Shown: piece after piece, positions 1 to 5,820 of the stretch | Numbering within the stretch: the first letter of the stretch is position 1 | Layout: each line of letters opens with the position of its first letter | From: Nitrospinota bacterium | GTDB lineage: Bacteria > Nitrospinota > Nitrospinia > Nitrospinales > VA-1 | Direction of reading: 5' to 3' | DNA: 5,820 bases | Assembly (NCBI GenBank): GCA_022567815.1 | Contig: JADFGI010000207.1 | Coordinates: forward strand, 1 to 5,820 | Position numbers and translations under genes: made by a program | The notes under the pieces: model-generated | Told to the model about the DNA's origin: nothing | What the model saw: only the letters and a program-made list of their open reading frames with translations | Database searches by the model: none

Positions 1-1222
1 GGTTTTTGTCATTGAAGACGCATTCGTGCAGGCTTGGGCCGGGGTAGGGGAGATGGTAAATATCTTTCAACTGCGATTTGATGTAGTTGGCGTTCAAGAC
101 CGCTGACTGGGCGGCTTTTTTGATGCCCTCCGGTCCCAGCGTGCGGATGTAAGCGTAGGCGCGGAGCAGGATGCCGAAATTGCCATAAAAGATTTTCAGT
201 TTTCCGATGCTCCGGGGACGGTCATGGTTCATGTGGTATTGAGAGCCTTTTTTCTCAATCACCGGAATCGGGAGGAACGGCTCCAGTTTCGATTGCACGC
301 CTATCGGTCCCGCGCCGGGTCCGCCGCCGCCATGCGGGGTGGAAAATGTTTTGTGCAGGTTGAAATGCAAAACGTCGATGCCCATGTCGCCCATTTTAAC
401 GATGCCCATTACAGCGTTTAAATTGGCTCCGTCGCAATAAACCAGCCCGCCTTTTTTATGCACGATGTCGGTGATCTTGAGGATGTCCTTTTCGAACATG
501 CCCAGGGTATTGGGATTGGTCAGCATGATCGCCGCCGTATCTTCATCCATCAACTGTTCCAGTCGTTCGATATCGATCAACCCGTCTTTGTTCGAGGGAA
601 TCTGGATCGCCGTGTAGCCGCAAAGCGCCGAGCTTGCGGGATTGGTCCCGTGGGCTGAATCCGGGAGCAGGACTTTTTTTCGCGGGTTTCCCTGTGCTGA
701 CAGGTAGTCATGAATCATGAGCATTCCCGCGAACTCCCCCTGGGCTCCGGCGGCGGGTTGCAGGCTCACATGAGCCATGCCGCTGATTTCTTTCAGGCAC
801 TCCTGCAGGTCGAACAGCAGTTGCAGACTGCCCTGGGAAAACGCTTCCGGCGTGTAGGGGTGGTGCTGGCTGAATCCCGGCAATCGCGCCATATTTTCAT
901 TGATTTTCGGGTTGTACTTCATCGTGCAGGAACCCAGTGGATAAAAATTGGTGTCGATGCTGAAATTCCATTGCGAAAGACGGGTGAAGTGCCGTACCAC
1001 GTCGAGTTCGCTCAATTCAGGGAAGCCTTCGATGGGGTCGCGGATTTCGTCCGGCGGCAGAAGGGTTTCGATTTCCACTTCCGGCACGTCGCATTCGGGA
1101 AGAGAGTAGGCCTGTCTGCCGGGAGACCCCATATCGAAGATCACAGGTTCATTAAAAATGAGCCCGGTCGTGCTAACCTGGCAGTCTTCCTTATCTTTTG
1201 GAGTGCGGGAATTTTCGTTCAT
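1..1222 (-). CDS. gcvPB: Glycine dehydrogenase (decarboxylating) subunit 2, GcvPB, C-terminus cut by window edge
   Basis: This is the PLP-binding half of the two-subunit P-protein of the glycine cleavage system. With GcvPA it decarboxylates glycine and passes the aminomethyl group to the lipoyl arm of GcvH in the cytoplasm. My reading of the minus strand gives 407 residues from ATG at 1222; the usual length is about 480-500, so the C-terminal fifth lies outside the window. Visible family blocks are a FYPLGSCTMKYNPK segment (residues 93-106), LQPAAGAQGEF (154-164), DSAHGTNPASSA (188-199), TNPNTLGMFE (235-244) and CDGANLNA (263-270). The PLP-lysine motif HKTFSTPHGGGGPG (290-303) makes Lys291 the expected Schiff-base residue. 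The start is supported by AGGA ten bases upstream of the ATG. About 20 polar residues precede the conserved LIF block, a slightly long N-terminus. The gene starts 68 bp after the GT9 gene, across an AT-rich gap in which I see no convincing terminator or promoter. gcvPA is not in view and could lie elsewhere. Confidence 0.97.
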   Translation of the reverse strand, partial: MNENSRTPKDKEDCQVSTTGLIFNEPVIFDMGSPGRQAYSLPECDVPEVEIETLLPPDEIRDPIEGFPELSELDVVRHFTRLSQWNFSIDTNFYPLGSCTMKYNPKINENMARLPGFSQHHPYTPEAFSQGSLQLLFDLQECLKEISGMAHVSLQPAAGAQGEFAGMLMIHDYLSAQGNPRKKVLLPDSAHGTNPASSALCGYTAIQIPSNKDGLIDIERLEQLMDEDTAAIMLTNPNTLGMFEKDILKITDIVHKKGGLVYCDGANLNAVMGIVKMGDMGIDVLHFNLHKTFSTPHGGGGPGAGPIGVQSKLEPFLPIPVIEKKGSQYHMNHDRPRSIGKLKIFYGNFGILLRAYAYIRTLGPEGIKKAAQSAVLNANYIKSQLKDIYHLPYPGPSLHECVFNDKN

Positions 1223-1290
1223 GGAAAATTTGTCCTGGGGAAATATTTTTATTTCAATTAAATTATTCGATTTAGGCTCTAAGCAAAATT

Positions 1291-2373
1291 TTATTTTTCC
1301 TCAACTCGGTTTTCTTCTCGTTTCAACAACCTGTCGATGGATTCAACCACGTTTTCCGTTGAAAGGGAATTGCTGTTCCTTTCTTCCAGAATGATGCTGG
1401 TTGTATTATACGGTCCCCAGCGCGCAATTTCTCCATGTTTGAATATCGCCAATACGGGCGTTTGAACGGCGGAAGCGAGGTGCATGATTCCGGTATGATT
1501 GCAAACCAAAAGATCGCTTTTTTGGATCAGCAAGGCCAACTCCTTGATTGACAGGGCAGGCAGGCGCACGGGGGCTGGCTCCATGCCGTGGATGAATTGA
1601 TCGGTCATGGTTTCCTCGCCGGGTCCGCTGATGAGAAACACTTCCGCCGTTTGCGTTTTCAACAGATGTTTCGTCACCGCTTGAAATTTGTCCAACCGCC
1701 ATCCCCATTCGGGGACGCGGCTTCCGGGTTTGATGAGGACCAACGGGCGGTCGGGATGCCGGTTTTTTGCGGCCAGCAGGGCGCTGATTTTCCTGGCTTC
1801 TTTTTCGTTGAAATATAATTCAGGATTCTGTGCGATCTTTCGCAATCCCGCCGCTTTTAACAGTTCAAGATTGTTTTCAATTTCGTGTCTGGGTTGCTTG
1901 TCGACGGCCACTTGAATTTCATGCATCCACGCATTTTGCGGTTGCCTGTAACCGACCCGGCAAGCGGCTCCGGAAACCAGCGTGAAAAGCGAAGCGGTGG
2001 CGCTGAAGGTTTTGTTGAGGGTGAACGCCAGATCAAAATTTTTCCGTCGCAAGGCGCGTAGCGTTTTCCAGGGCCGTTTTCGGTCCCATTGCAGAATCCG
2101 GTCGATGTTGGGATTGTCCGCAAGCAGTCCGGCGTTGGATTTATCGACAAGCGCGGTCAGGTGAACGCCGGGAATGGATAACTTGATGGATTCGTAAACG
2201 GGAAGCGAGAGGATCACATCTCCCAGCCGGTCAGGGCGCACAACCAGGACGGATTTCACGCTCTCCAAATCGAGAGGCAGTTCAGGGGGCCGTCTTCCAG
2301 CAAACAGGAATCCCAAAACGCCCCACAGGGCATTTTTGGCACATTTTTTGGATTTGCTTGAAATCACGCCCAT
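1291..2373 (-). CDS. Divergent family-9 (ADP-heptose type) glycosyltransferase
   Basis: The 360-residue product is a GT9-family glycosyltransferase with the GT-B fold, related to the LPS heptosyltransferases WaaC, WaaF and WaaQ. These cytoplasmic, membrane-associated enzymes transfer heptose or a similar sugar onto the lipid A-core. The N-terminal acceptor-side motif RPDRLGDVILSLP is at residues 46-58. The C-terminal domain shows KPGSRVPEWGWRLDKF (215-230), the GPGEE loop (250-254) and LLVCNHTGIMHLASA (288-302). The last usually reads N-D-T/S-G; here Asp is replaced by His293, and the usual FGPTDP loop is replaced by FKHGEIARWGPY (311-322). A hydrophobic, Trp-containing stretch (about 15-25) could help membrane contact. 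I chose ATG at 2373, preceded by a purine-rich GAAGGCGG. The frame stays open upstream to a TTG at 2466, but that extension shows no GT9 homology and runs into a repeat element and a candidate promoter. An alternative start is GTG at 2391. The exact donor and acceptor cannot be told from sequence. Confidence 0.9.
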   Translation of the reverse strand: MGVISSKSKKCAKNALWGVLGFLFAGRRPPELPLDLESVKSVLVVRPDRLGDVILSLPVYESIKLSIPGVHLTALVDKSNAGLLADNPNIDRILQWDRKRPWKTLRALRRKNFDLAFTLNKTFSATASLFTLVSGAACRVGYRQPQNAWMHEIQVAVDKQPRHEIENNLELLKAAGLRKIAQNPELYFNEKEARKISALLAAKNRHPDRPLVLIKPGSRVPEWGWRLDKFQAVTKHLLKTQTAEVFLISGPGEETMTDQFIHGMEPAPVRLPALSIKELALLIQKSDLLVCNHTGIMHLASAVQTPVLAIFKHGEIARWGPYNTTSIILEERNSNSLSTENVVESIDRLLKREENRVEEK

Positions 2374-2416
2374 GATTTTTGCCGCCTTCACTGCGGAAGT
2401 TTTGCATAAGTGAAAA

Positions 2417-2445
2417 ATTTTACAGGAATTACCCTGAACAACCAA
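2417..2445 (-). promoter_or_regulatory. Candidate sigma-70 promoter for the divergent GT9 gene
   Basis: On the minus strand TTGGTT (2445-2440) and TAAAAT (2422-2417) are separated by exactly 17 bases, resembling -35 and -10 boxes. Transcription would start near 2410, leaving a leader of about 37 bases before the ATG at 2373. The -35 matches consensus at only three of six positions, so this is a pattern-based inference. If real, it gives the downstream GT9 gene its own transcription despite the repeat element upstream, and it rules out translation from the TTG at 2466. Confidence 0.35.
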
Positions 2446-2448
2446 AGA

Positions 2449-2565
2449 CGTCATCGTGAGCCGCAAAGCGGCGTGGCCGTTATACTATTCCCAAGCTTTC
2501 GTGCCCCGCAGGGGTAGATCTAGAGTCTCTGGATTGCTTCGTCGCTAACGCTCCTCGCAACGACG
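2449..2565. repeat. REP/MITE-like composite palindromic intergenic element
   Basis: This non-coding stretch is built of small palindromes between related inverted ends. The left end reads CGTCATCGTGAG (2449-2460). The right end, read on the opposite strand, is CGTCGTTGCGAG (2565-2554), matching at 9 of 12 positions. Inside lie a perfect hairpin GCCGC-AAA-GCGGC (2460-2472), a second hairpin with CCCC-GCA-GGGG stem (2502-2516), the palindrome TAGATCTA (2516-2523) and the segment ATTGCTTCGTCGCT (2533-2546) leading into CTCCTCGCAA. The wording ATTGCTTCGTCGC...CTCCTCGCAAcGACG closely resembles dispersed repeats seen in many bacterial intergenic regions, from general knowledge rather than a search. 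No transposase or target-site duplication is visible. It lies between the Trm112-like gene and the second GT9 gene, so transcripts could fold here and be attenuated or stabilised. Confidence 0.6.
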
Positions 2566-2606
2566 GGTTGCGCAAAGCTCTCCTTCATTGCCGGAAAAAA
2601 ACATCC

Positions 2607-2777
2607 TCAGTCCAGGGAAATTGCCTCATCAATCAGCATGATGGGAATATCCTCCTTGATGGGATATTTCAATTTGCAGGCCTTGCAGACGATCCCATCC
2701 TCTTCGGGAGTGAGTTCAAGATCGCCCTTGCATTTCGGGCACACTAGAATTTCAAGTAATTCCTTATCAATTGCCAT
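2607..2777 (-). CDS. Trm112/YcaR-like small zinc-ribbon protein
   Basis: This 56-residue protein matches the Trm112 (UPF0434, YcaR-like) family by length and layout. It opens with DKELLEILVCPKCKGDL, and the cysteine pairs are Cys13/Cys16 and Cys31/Cys34, consistent with a single zinc-ribbon. A KYPIKEDIPIML segment (38-48) near the end is the characteristic family tail. In eukaryotes and archaea Trm112 activates methyltransferases; the role of the small bacterial proteins is less well defined. In Escherichia coli ycaR lies between lpxK and kdsB, so the position here between two LPS glycosyltransferases repeats a known association. The start is firm: GAGGTGA lies just upstream of the ATG at 2777. 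It follows the heptosyltransferase stop by 33 bases and is probably co-transcribed with it. Confidence 0.93.
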   Translation of the reverse strand: MAIDKELLEILVCPKCKGDLELTPEEDGIVCKACKLKYPIKEDIPIMLIDEAISLD

Positions 2778-2810
2778 AGACTCACCTCATTTTGAAAGCA
2801 TATTGGTTCA

Positions 2811-3887
2811 CTAAGAAGTTGCAAGGTTGACAAATTTGGAGACACTGATTTTCACCGCTTTAAACACATCATCCACTTCGATCTGTTGCATGCAATCGTG
2901 AGTCACGATGGCGCAGGATTTTTTCCAGCAGAAACTGCAGGGCAGTTTTTTGAACACCACCTGATGATTGGGTCCGTAGGGCCCGTTTCTGCCGGGGTCG
3001 GTGGGGCCGAAAATGGAAACTGTGGGAATGCCCATCGCGGCGCAAAGATGAAGAGGACCGGAATCGCAACTTATCATCAAGGCGGCGTGCCGGAACAACG
3101 CGATGGATTCCCGGATGGAAGTCTTTGGCGCGATCCAGGATTTTTCCGTCATCAAATCGGCGATTTGCCCGGCCATTGCCTTTTCCCCCGGACCCCAGGC
3201 CAATAATATATTGAGTCCCTGTTCCCCGGCAATGCGGTCGGCAAGCTTTGCGAACCGATCCAGTTTCCACAGCTTGGTGGGGAATCCCGCTCCAGGATTG
3301 ATGACTGCTATCGGTTTCGCCGGGAGGTCGGGATTTTCCTGAAAAAAAACATCCACCTTGGCCCTGGTTTCTTCGGGGACTTCCAATGGATGCGGTTGAG
3401 GTGCGGGTTCAGTCCCTCCCGCCAGGCGAATCAGGTTGAGGGTGATGTCCACCACATGGGACCCCTTGTCCACAAAAGACGCTTTTTTATTGGCGAACAG
3501 AGCGTTCAAAGGTTCCCGGCAGTTTTTCCGATGCAGACCCAGTCGCCGGGGCGCTCCAGAGAGGAAGGCGATCAATCCCGTCTTTATCAGCCCTTGCAGG
3601 TCGAGCGTGATGTCGAATTGGCGCTGGCGCAACAGGGCGATGGTATCCCTGATTTCGCCGAGGGTTTTCAGAGTCCAGTTTTTGCGCCAATGCCGGGTTC
3701 GGATGACGATGATTTCATCGAGGTCGGGATTGTTGTAAAGCAGATCCCTGTAAGGTTCCTCCACCAGCCAGGCGATGGTGGCGGATGGATGATTGGCGCG
3801 AAGCATTGCCAACGCGGGCAGGGCGTGGAGCACATCGCCCAGCGAACTCACCTTGATGAGTAAAAACTTTTTTTGCGCAACGGCCAT
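2811..3887 (-). CDS. waaC: LPS heptosyltransferase I-like glycosyltransferase (GT9 family)
   Basis: The 358-residue product is a GT9 enzyme most like heptosyltransferase I (WaaC/RfaC), which transfers L-glycero-D-manno-heptose from its ADP donor to Kdo of the LPS inner core at the cytoplasmic face of the inner membrane. The N-terminal motif is KVSSLGDVLHALP (12-24), followed by FDITLDLQGLIKTG (91-104), typical of WaaC rather than WaaF. The donor domain has INPGAGFPTKLWKLDRF (196-212), the GPGE loop (232-235), CDSGPLH (274-280, Asp275 being the expected donor contact) and FGPTDPGRNGPYG (303-315). A cysteine cluster follows: Cys317, Cys320, Cys325 and Cys332. I chose ATG at 3887, which puts the conserved start right after MAVAQKK. 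An open frame continues to 4079, but only through the preceding PAP2 gene in another frame. The PAP2 stop is 14 bases upstream and no strong Shine-Dalgarno is visible, suggesting translational coupling. The symbol is by family resemblance, and WaaF- or WaaQ-like activity is not excluded. Confidence 0.9.
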   Translation of the reverse strand: MAVAQKKFLLIKVSSLGDVLHALPALAMLRANHPSATIAWLVEEPYRDLLYNNPDLDEIIVIRTRHWRKNWTLKTLGEIRDTIALLRQRQFDITLDLQGLIKTGLIAFLSGAPRRLGLHRKNCREPLNALFANKKASFVDKGSHVVDITLNLIRLAGGTEPAPQPHPLEVPEETRAKVDVFFQENPDLPAKPIAVINPGAGFPTKLWKLDRFAKLADRIAGEQGLNILLAWGPGEKAMAGQIADLMTEKSWIAPKTSIRESIALFRHAALMISCDSGPLHLCAAMGIPTVSIFGPTDPGRNGPYGPNHQVVFKKLPCSFCWKKSCAIVTHDCMQQIEVDDVFKAVKISVSKFVNLATS

Positions 3888-3901
3888 TATTGAGTTGGAT
3901 T

Positions 3902-4441
3902 TCAAGCCTTCAAAAACTTGCGGATTTGTTTGTAAAACAGGTATCCCAGAACGCCAAATACGATACCACAAATGGCTCCGCCGAGGATGTCGGAAGGGTA
4001 ATGGAGCCCCAGGTAAATCCTGGAATAGCTGACTAATAGGGCGCAAGTATAGGCGATGAACGCCAGGTTTCTGAAACACAGGGTCATCAGGGTCGCCGCC
4101 GTGAACAAATTACTGGCGTGATTGGATGGAAACGAAAAACTGGTGGAACAGTTACCAATGTGCTGGAAATCCGGCAGGACATGACAGGGACGGGGCCGCT
4201 GAATGGTTTCCTTGAGAACTTCGTGACCGATGAAATCATTCAATCCCACGAAGGCGGCGCTGGCAATGATTAAGGCGAGGCCGCGTTTTTTATAGGCCAC
4301 GAGAATGAGGATCAAAAAAATCACTCCGGGAATATAAAAATTTGTTTTGGTGGTGATGAATGCCATAAACTTCTCTACGAAGGGAGATCGGAAATGCGAA
4401 TTGATCCAGTAGAATATGGCGATGTCCCAATCGGAAAGAAT
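3902..4441 (-). CDS. PAP2-family membrane phosphatase, probable ATT start
   Basis: This is a type 2 phosphatidic acid phosphatase (PAP2) family integral membrane enzyme. Members hydrolyse lipid phosphates such as undecaprenyl pyrophosphate, phosphatidate or lipid A phosphates at the periplasmic side of the inner membrane. With the start proposed here it has 179 residues. All three catalytic motifs are intact: KETIQRPRP (Lys77, Arg84, Pro85), PSNH (105-108, Asn in place of the usual Gly, His108) and SRIYLGLHYPSD (Ser140, Arg141, His147, Asp151). Hydrophobic segments surround them. The first ATG (4366) would remove the family-typical N-terminal helix, which is encoded just upstream in frame as SDWDIAIFYWINSHFRSPF. 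No ATG, GTG or TTG occurs between that segment and the in-frame stop, but AAGGAG lies seven bases before an ATT at 4441. Next to LPS glycosyltransferases it may act on a carrier lipid or lipid A; the substrate is not determinable. Function is secure and the start is inferred. Confidence 0.9.
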   Translation of the reverse strand: MLSDWDIAIFYWINSHFRSPFVEKFMAFITTKTNFYIPGVIFLILILVAYKKRGLALIIASAAFVGLNDFIGHEVLKETIQRPRPCHVLPDFQHIGNCSTSFSFPSNHASNLFTAATLMTLCFRNLAFIAYTCALLVSYSRIYLGLHYPSDILGGAICGIVFGVLGYLFYKQIRKFLKA

Positions 4442-4447
4442 GATGAA

Positions 4448-4454
4448 TCTCCTT
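4448..4454 (-). promoter_or_regulatory. Strong Shine-Dalgarno pointing to a non-AUG start of the PAP2 gene
   Basis: The minus strand reads AAGGAGA here, a near-perfect anti-16S match. Counting from the end of AAGGAG, seven bases separate it from the ATT at 4441-4439, an ideal spacing. The next in-frame alternative, ATC at 4444-4442, is only four bases away. This site decides the start of the PAP2 gene, since the frame that encodes the conserved N-terminal helix has no standard start codon nearby. Confidence 0.55.
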
Positions 4455-4542
4455 GAAGTCCGTTGATAAAAGTGCCCGAATTTTATGAGGTTTTTCTGGG
4501 CGAGTCAAATCCATTGTCCTGTTCCATCGGTTTAAAATTACG

Positions 4543-4571
4543 AATACACCGAGACCCATTACAGTTGTTAA
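4543..4571 (-). promoter_or_regulatory. Weak candidate promoter for the envelope gene block
   Basis: On the minus strand TTAACA (4571-4566) and TGTATT (4548-4543) lie 17 bases apart in the divergent intergenic region. Transcription would begin near 4535 and give a leader of roughly 95 bases before the PAP2 start. The -10 box is poor, so this is only a candidate. I found no convincing plus-strand promoter or strong ribosome binding site for the divergent gene at 4580. Confidence 0.2.
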
Positions 4572-4579
4572 AGATTTGA

Positions 4580-5263
4580 ATGACAAAAACGCAAACAAAA
4601 GCTATAGTCCTGTTCGCTCGTGACCCGGTGGCAGGTAAGGTGAAAACACGTCTTGCTCCCTTCCTGAGTCAGGAATTGATTCTTGAGCTGTACACCCGAT
4701 TTTTAAGCGACAGCATTCAGAAAATTTGCAGGGTAGTTGATGCCGACCGATTCATTGGCGTATATCCTTCCGATTCATCAGGTTATTTTTCCCGCCTGAA
4801 TGTCGAGCCTCCCTTGGAGATATTCATACAGGAAGGGGAGGATTTGGGGGAGAGGATGTTCAACACGTTTCAGGCACGGTTTGATGAAGGTTACGAACAC
4901 GTGGCCATCATTGGTTCGGACAGCCCTTCTTTACCCGTAGCCTACATCGAAAAAGCCTTGAACTCTGATAAGGATTTGACCATCGGCCCCAGTACCGATG
5001 GAGGCTATTATTTGATCGGCATGTGCCGAAAGCCGGTCAACGTGTTTGCCGGCGGAATTGACTGGGGATCGGATAAGGTTTTGACGCAAACTCTGGAACG
5101 TGTCAAAAAATCCGCAAGCTCCCTGGAACTGCTTCCTCCCTGGTATGACGTGGACCGGGCGGAGGATTTAAGATTTTTAAAAACTCACCTGGAACTGATG
5201 GATCAAGCGGGACTTGAAGACATCGGAGCTACCGGTGAATTTTTAAAAAGTTTGGATATTTAA
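4580..5263 (+). CDS. TIGR04282 (DUF2064) family nucleotidyl/glycosyltransferase-like protein
   Basis: The 227-residue cytoplasmic protein has the GT-A/nucleotidyltransferase fold of the TIGR04282 family, formerly 'rSAM/selenodomain-associated transferase 1' and in some genomes tied to arsenosugar synthesis. Family motifs are complete: the nucleotide-binding start LFARDPVAGKVKTRLAP (11-27), QEGEDLGERM (84-93), the metal-site-like GSDSPSLP (112-119), GPSTDGGYYLIG (136-147) and DVDRAEDL (190-197). Length is normal for the family. ATG at 4580 places the first beta strand directly after a short polar leader. Only a weak purine run (TTAAAGA) precedes it. hisD begins four bases after its stop, so the two are likely co-transcribed, but the family's usual partners (a TIGR04283 glycosyltransferase, a radical SAM protein, ArsM) are not in view. 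The actual donor and acceptor are unknown. Confidence 0.92.
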   Translation: MTKTQTKAIVLFARDPVAGKVKTRLAPFLSQELILELYTRFLSDSIQKICRVVDADRFIGVYPSDSSGYFSRLNVEPPLEIFIQEGEDLGERMFNTFQARFDEGYEHVAIIGSDSPSLPVAYIEKALNSDKDLTIGPSTDGGYYLIGMCRKPVNVFAGGIDWGSDKVLTQTLERVKKSASSLELLPPWYDVDRAEDLRFLKTHLELMDQAGLEDIGATGEFLKSLDI

Positions 5264-5267
5264 CTGC

Positions 5268-5820
5268 ATGAAAATTTACAAATACACTGACAGCGATTTC
5301 GATTCCATCGTCGATGCCCTGGTGAATCGGGCGAACGAGAATTTCATGAGTCATGACGAGACGGTTCGGGACATTCTGCAAGATGTCCGGCAGAAAGGCG
5401 ATTCCGCCTTGCTTGAATACACCCATCGTTTTGACCGGCATGATTTGCCGCTGGAACGCTTGCTCGTGACGCCGGAAGAATTTGCGGAAGCTTACACTAA
5501 GGTCAAGCCGGAGCAAGTTGACGCCCTCAAACTGGCGGCGGAGAACATCCGGGCGTTTCATCAGCGGCAGGTGCAGGAATCCTGGGAATATCGGCAAGAT
5601 GAAGTTCTATTAGGCCAAATGATTCGGCCCCTGGAAATTGTCGGGATTTATGTTCCGGGTGGAAAAGCTTCTTATCCTTCTTCGGTATTGATGAATGCCA
5701 TTCCCGCCAAAGTGGCGGGGGTGGAGCGAGTCGTCATGTGCAGTCCGGCGCCAGAAGGGGAGTTCAGTCCGCACGTTCTGGTGGCGGCGGACTTGGCGGG
5801 GGTCACGGAGAGTTATAAGG
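5268..5820 (+). CDS. hisD: Histidinol dehydrogenase, N-terminal part (cut by window edge)
   Basis: HisD carries out the last two oxidations of histidine biosynthesis, converting L-histidinol through histidinal to L-histidine with two NAD+, in the cytoplasm and with a catalytic zinc. The visible 184 residues are a bit under half of the usual 430 or so. The N-terminal helical region includes VRDILQDVRQKGDSALLEYTH (33-53), and the family signature VGIYVPGGKASYPSSVLMN (125-143) continues into AIPAKVAGVERVVMCSP (144-160), part of the NAD-binding domain. The catalytic Glu-His pair and most zinc ligands lie beyond the window. The ATG at 5268 comes four bases after the stop of the upstream gene. There is no strong Shine-Dalgarno (only GGAT about 12 bases upstream), so translation is probably coupled. 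No other his gene is in view. Confidence 0.97.
   Translation, partial: MKIYKYTDSDFDSIVDALVNRANENFMSHDETVRDILQDVRQKGDSALLEYTHRFDRHDLPLERLLVTPEEFAEAYTKVKPEQVDALKLAAENIRAFHQRQVQESWEYRQDEVLLGQMIRPLEIVGIYVPGGKASYPSSVLMNAIPAKVAGVERVVMCSPAPEGEFSPHVLVAADLAGVTESYK

Noticed and set aside
710..1261. A 183-codon plus-strand open frame opposite gcvPB
   Set aside because: It is antisense to a gene whose protein matches GcvPB throughout; its own translation shows no recognisable domain.
1223..1290. Possible promoter or riboswitch before gcvPB
   Set aside because: The gap is only 68 bases and AT-rich, too short for a tandem glycine riboswitch, and no -35/-10 pair with good spacing stands out.
2580..2606. 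A run of seven T on the minus strand after the Trm112-like stop, as a possible terminator
   Set aside because: No stable GC-rich hairpin directly precedes the T run; the nearest stem is three base pairs.
3390..3863. A 157-codon plus-strand open frame opposite the WaaC-like gene
   Set aside because: It is a shadow of the GT9 coding strand with no domain or ribosome binding site.
3888..4079. A 64-residue N-terminal extension of the WaaC-like protein
   Set aside because: It would be read from another frame inside the PAP2 gene and lacks GT9 similarity; the family N-terminus fits ATG at 3887.
4290..4598. A 102-codon minus-strand frame overlapping the start of PAP2 and of the divergent gene
   Set aside because: The overlapped part is clearly PAP2 coding in a different frame. 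Its upstream part has no recognisable domain, though a one-base error linking it to PAP2 cannot be fully excluded.

Overview
The window holds seven genes in two divergent groups. Two of them run off the ends. The organism looks like a Gram-negative bacterium of moderate GC content that is not a gammaproteobacterium. The support is two family-9 (ADP-heptose type) LPS glycosyltransferases, a two-subunit glycine decarboxylase (here the GcvPB half), and a TIGR04282 (DUF2064) nucleotidyl/glycosyltransferase-like protein beside hisD. Desulfobacterota- or Nitrospinota-like bacteria fit this set, but that placement is inference and has not been tested by any search.

Minus-strand group, read right to left from about 4441 to 1: a PAP2 lipid phosphatase (3902-4441), a heptosyltransferase I-like GT9 enzyme (2811-3887), a 56-residue Trm112/YcaR-like zinc-ribbon protein (2607-2777), an intergenic palindromic repeat element (about 2449-2565), a second and more divergent GT9 glycosyltransferase (1291-2373), and gcvPB, which runs off the left edge (1-1222). 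The first four genes form a plausible cell-envelope block. The PAP2 enzyme would dephosphorylate a lipid (polyprenyl) phosphate, and the two GT9 enzymes would add sugars to the LPS inner core. Trm112/YcaR-like genes are known to sit among LPS genes in other proteobacteria. gcvPB belongs to glycine cleavage and is probably a separate metabolic unit that happens to follow.

Plus-strand group: a TIGR04282-family transferase (4580-5263), followed four bases later by the 5' part of hisD (5268 to the right edge), which encodes histidinol dehydrogenase. The two groups are separated by a 138-bp divergent intergenic region.

The main points for a second look are four. The PAP2 gene lacks a usable ATG, GTG or TTG at its conserved N-terminus, but has a strong Shine-Dalgarno sequence placed for an ATT start. 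A REP/MITE-like element with inverted ends lies between Trm112 and the downstream GT9 gene, beside a candidate promoter. The divergent GT9 has lost the usual Asp of its sugar-nucleotide-binding motif. The heptosyltransferase I-like enzyme carries a four-cysteine cluster near its C-terminus. I see no tRNA, rRNA, CRISPR array, transposase or phage gene, and no clear sign of a wholly new system. Most of the window is ordinary chromosomal housekeeping and envelope biosynthesis.
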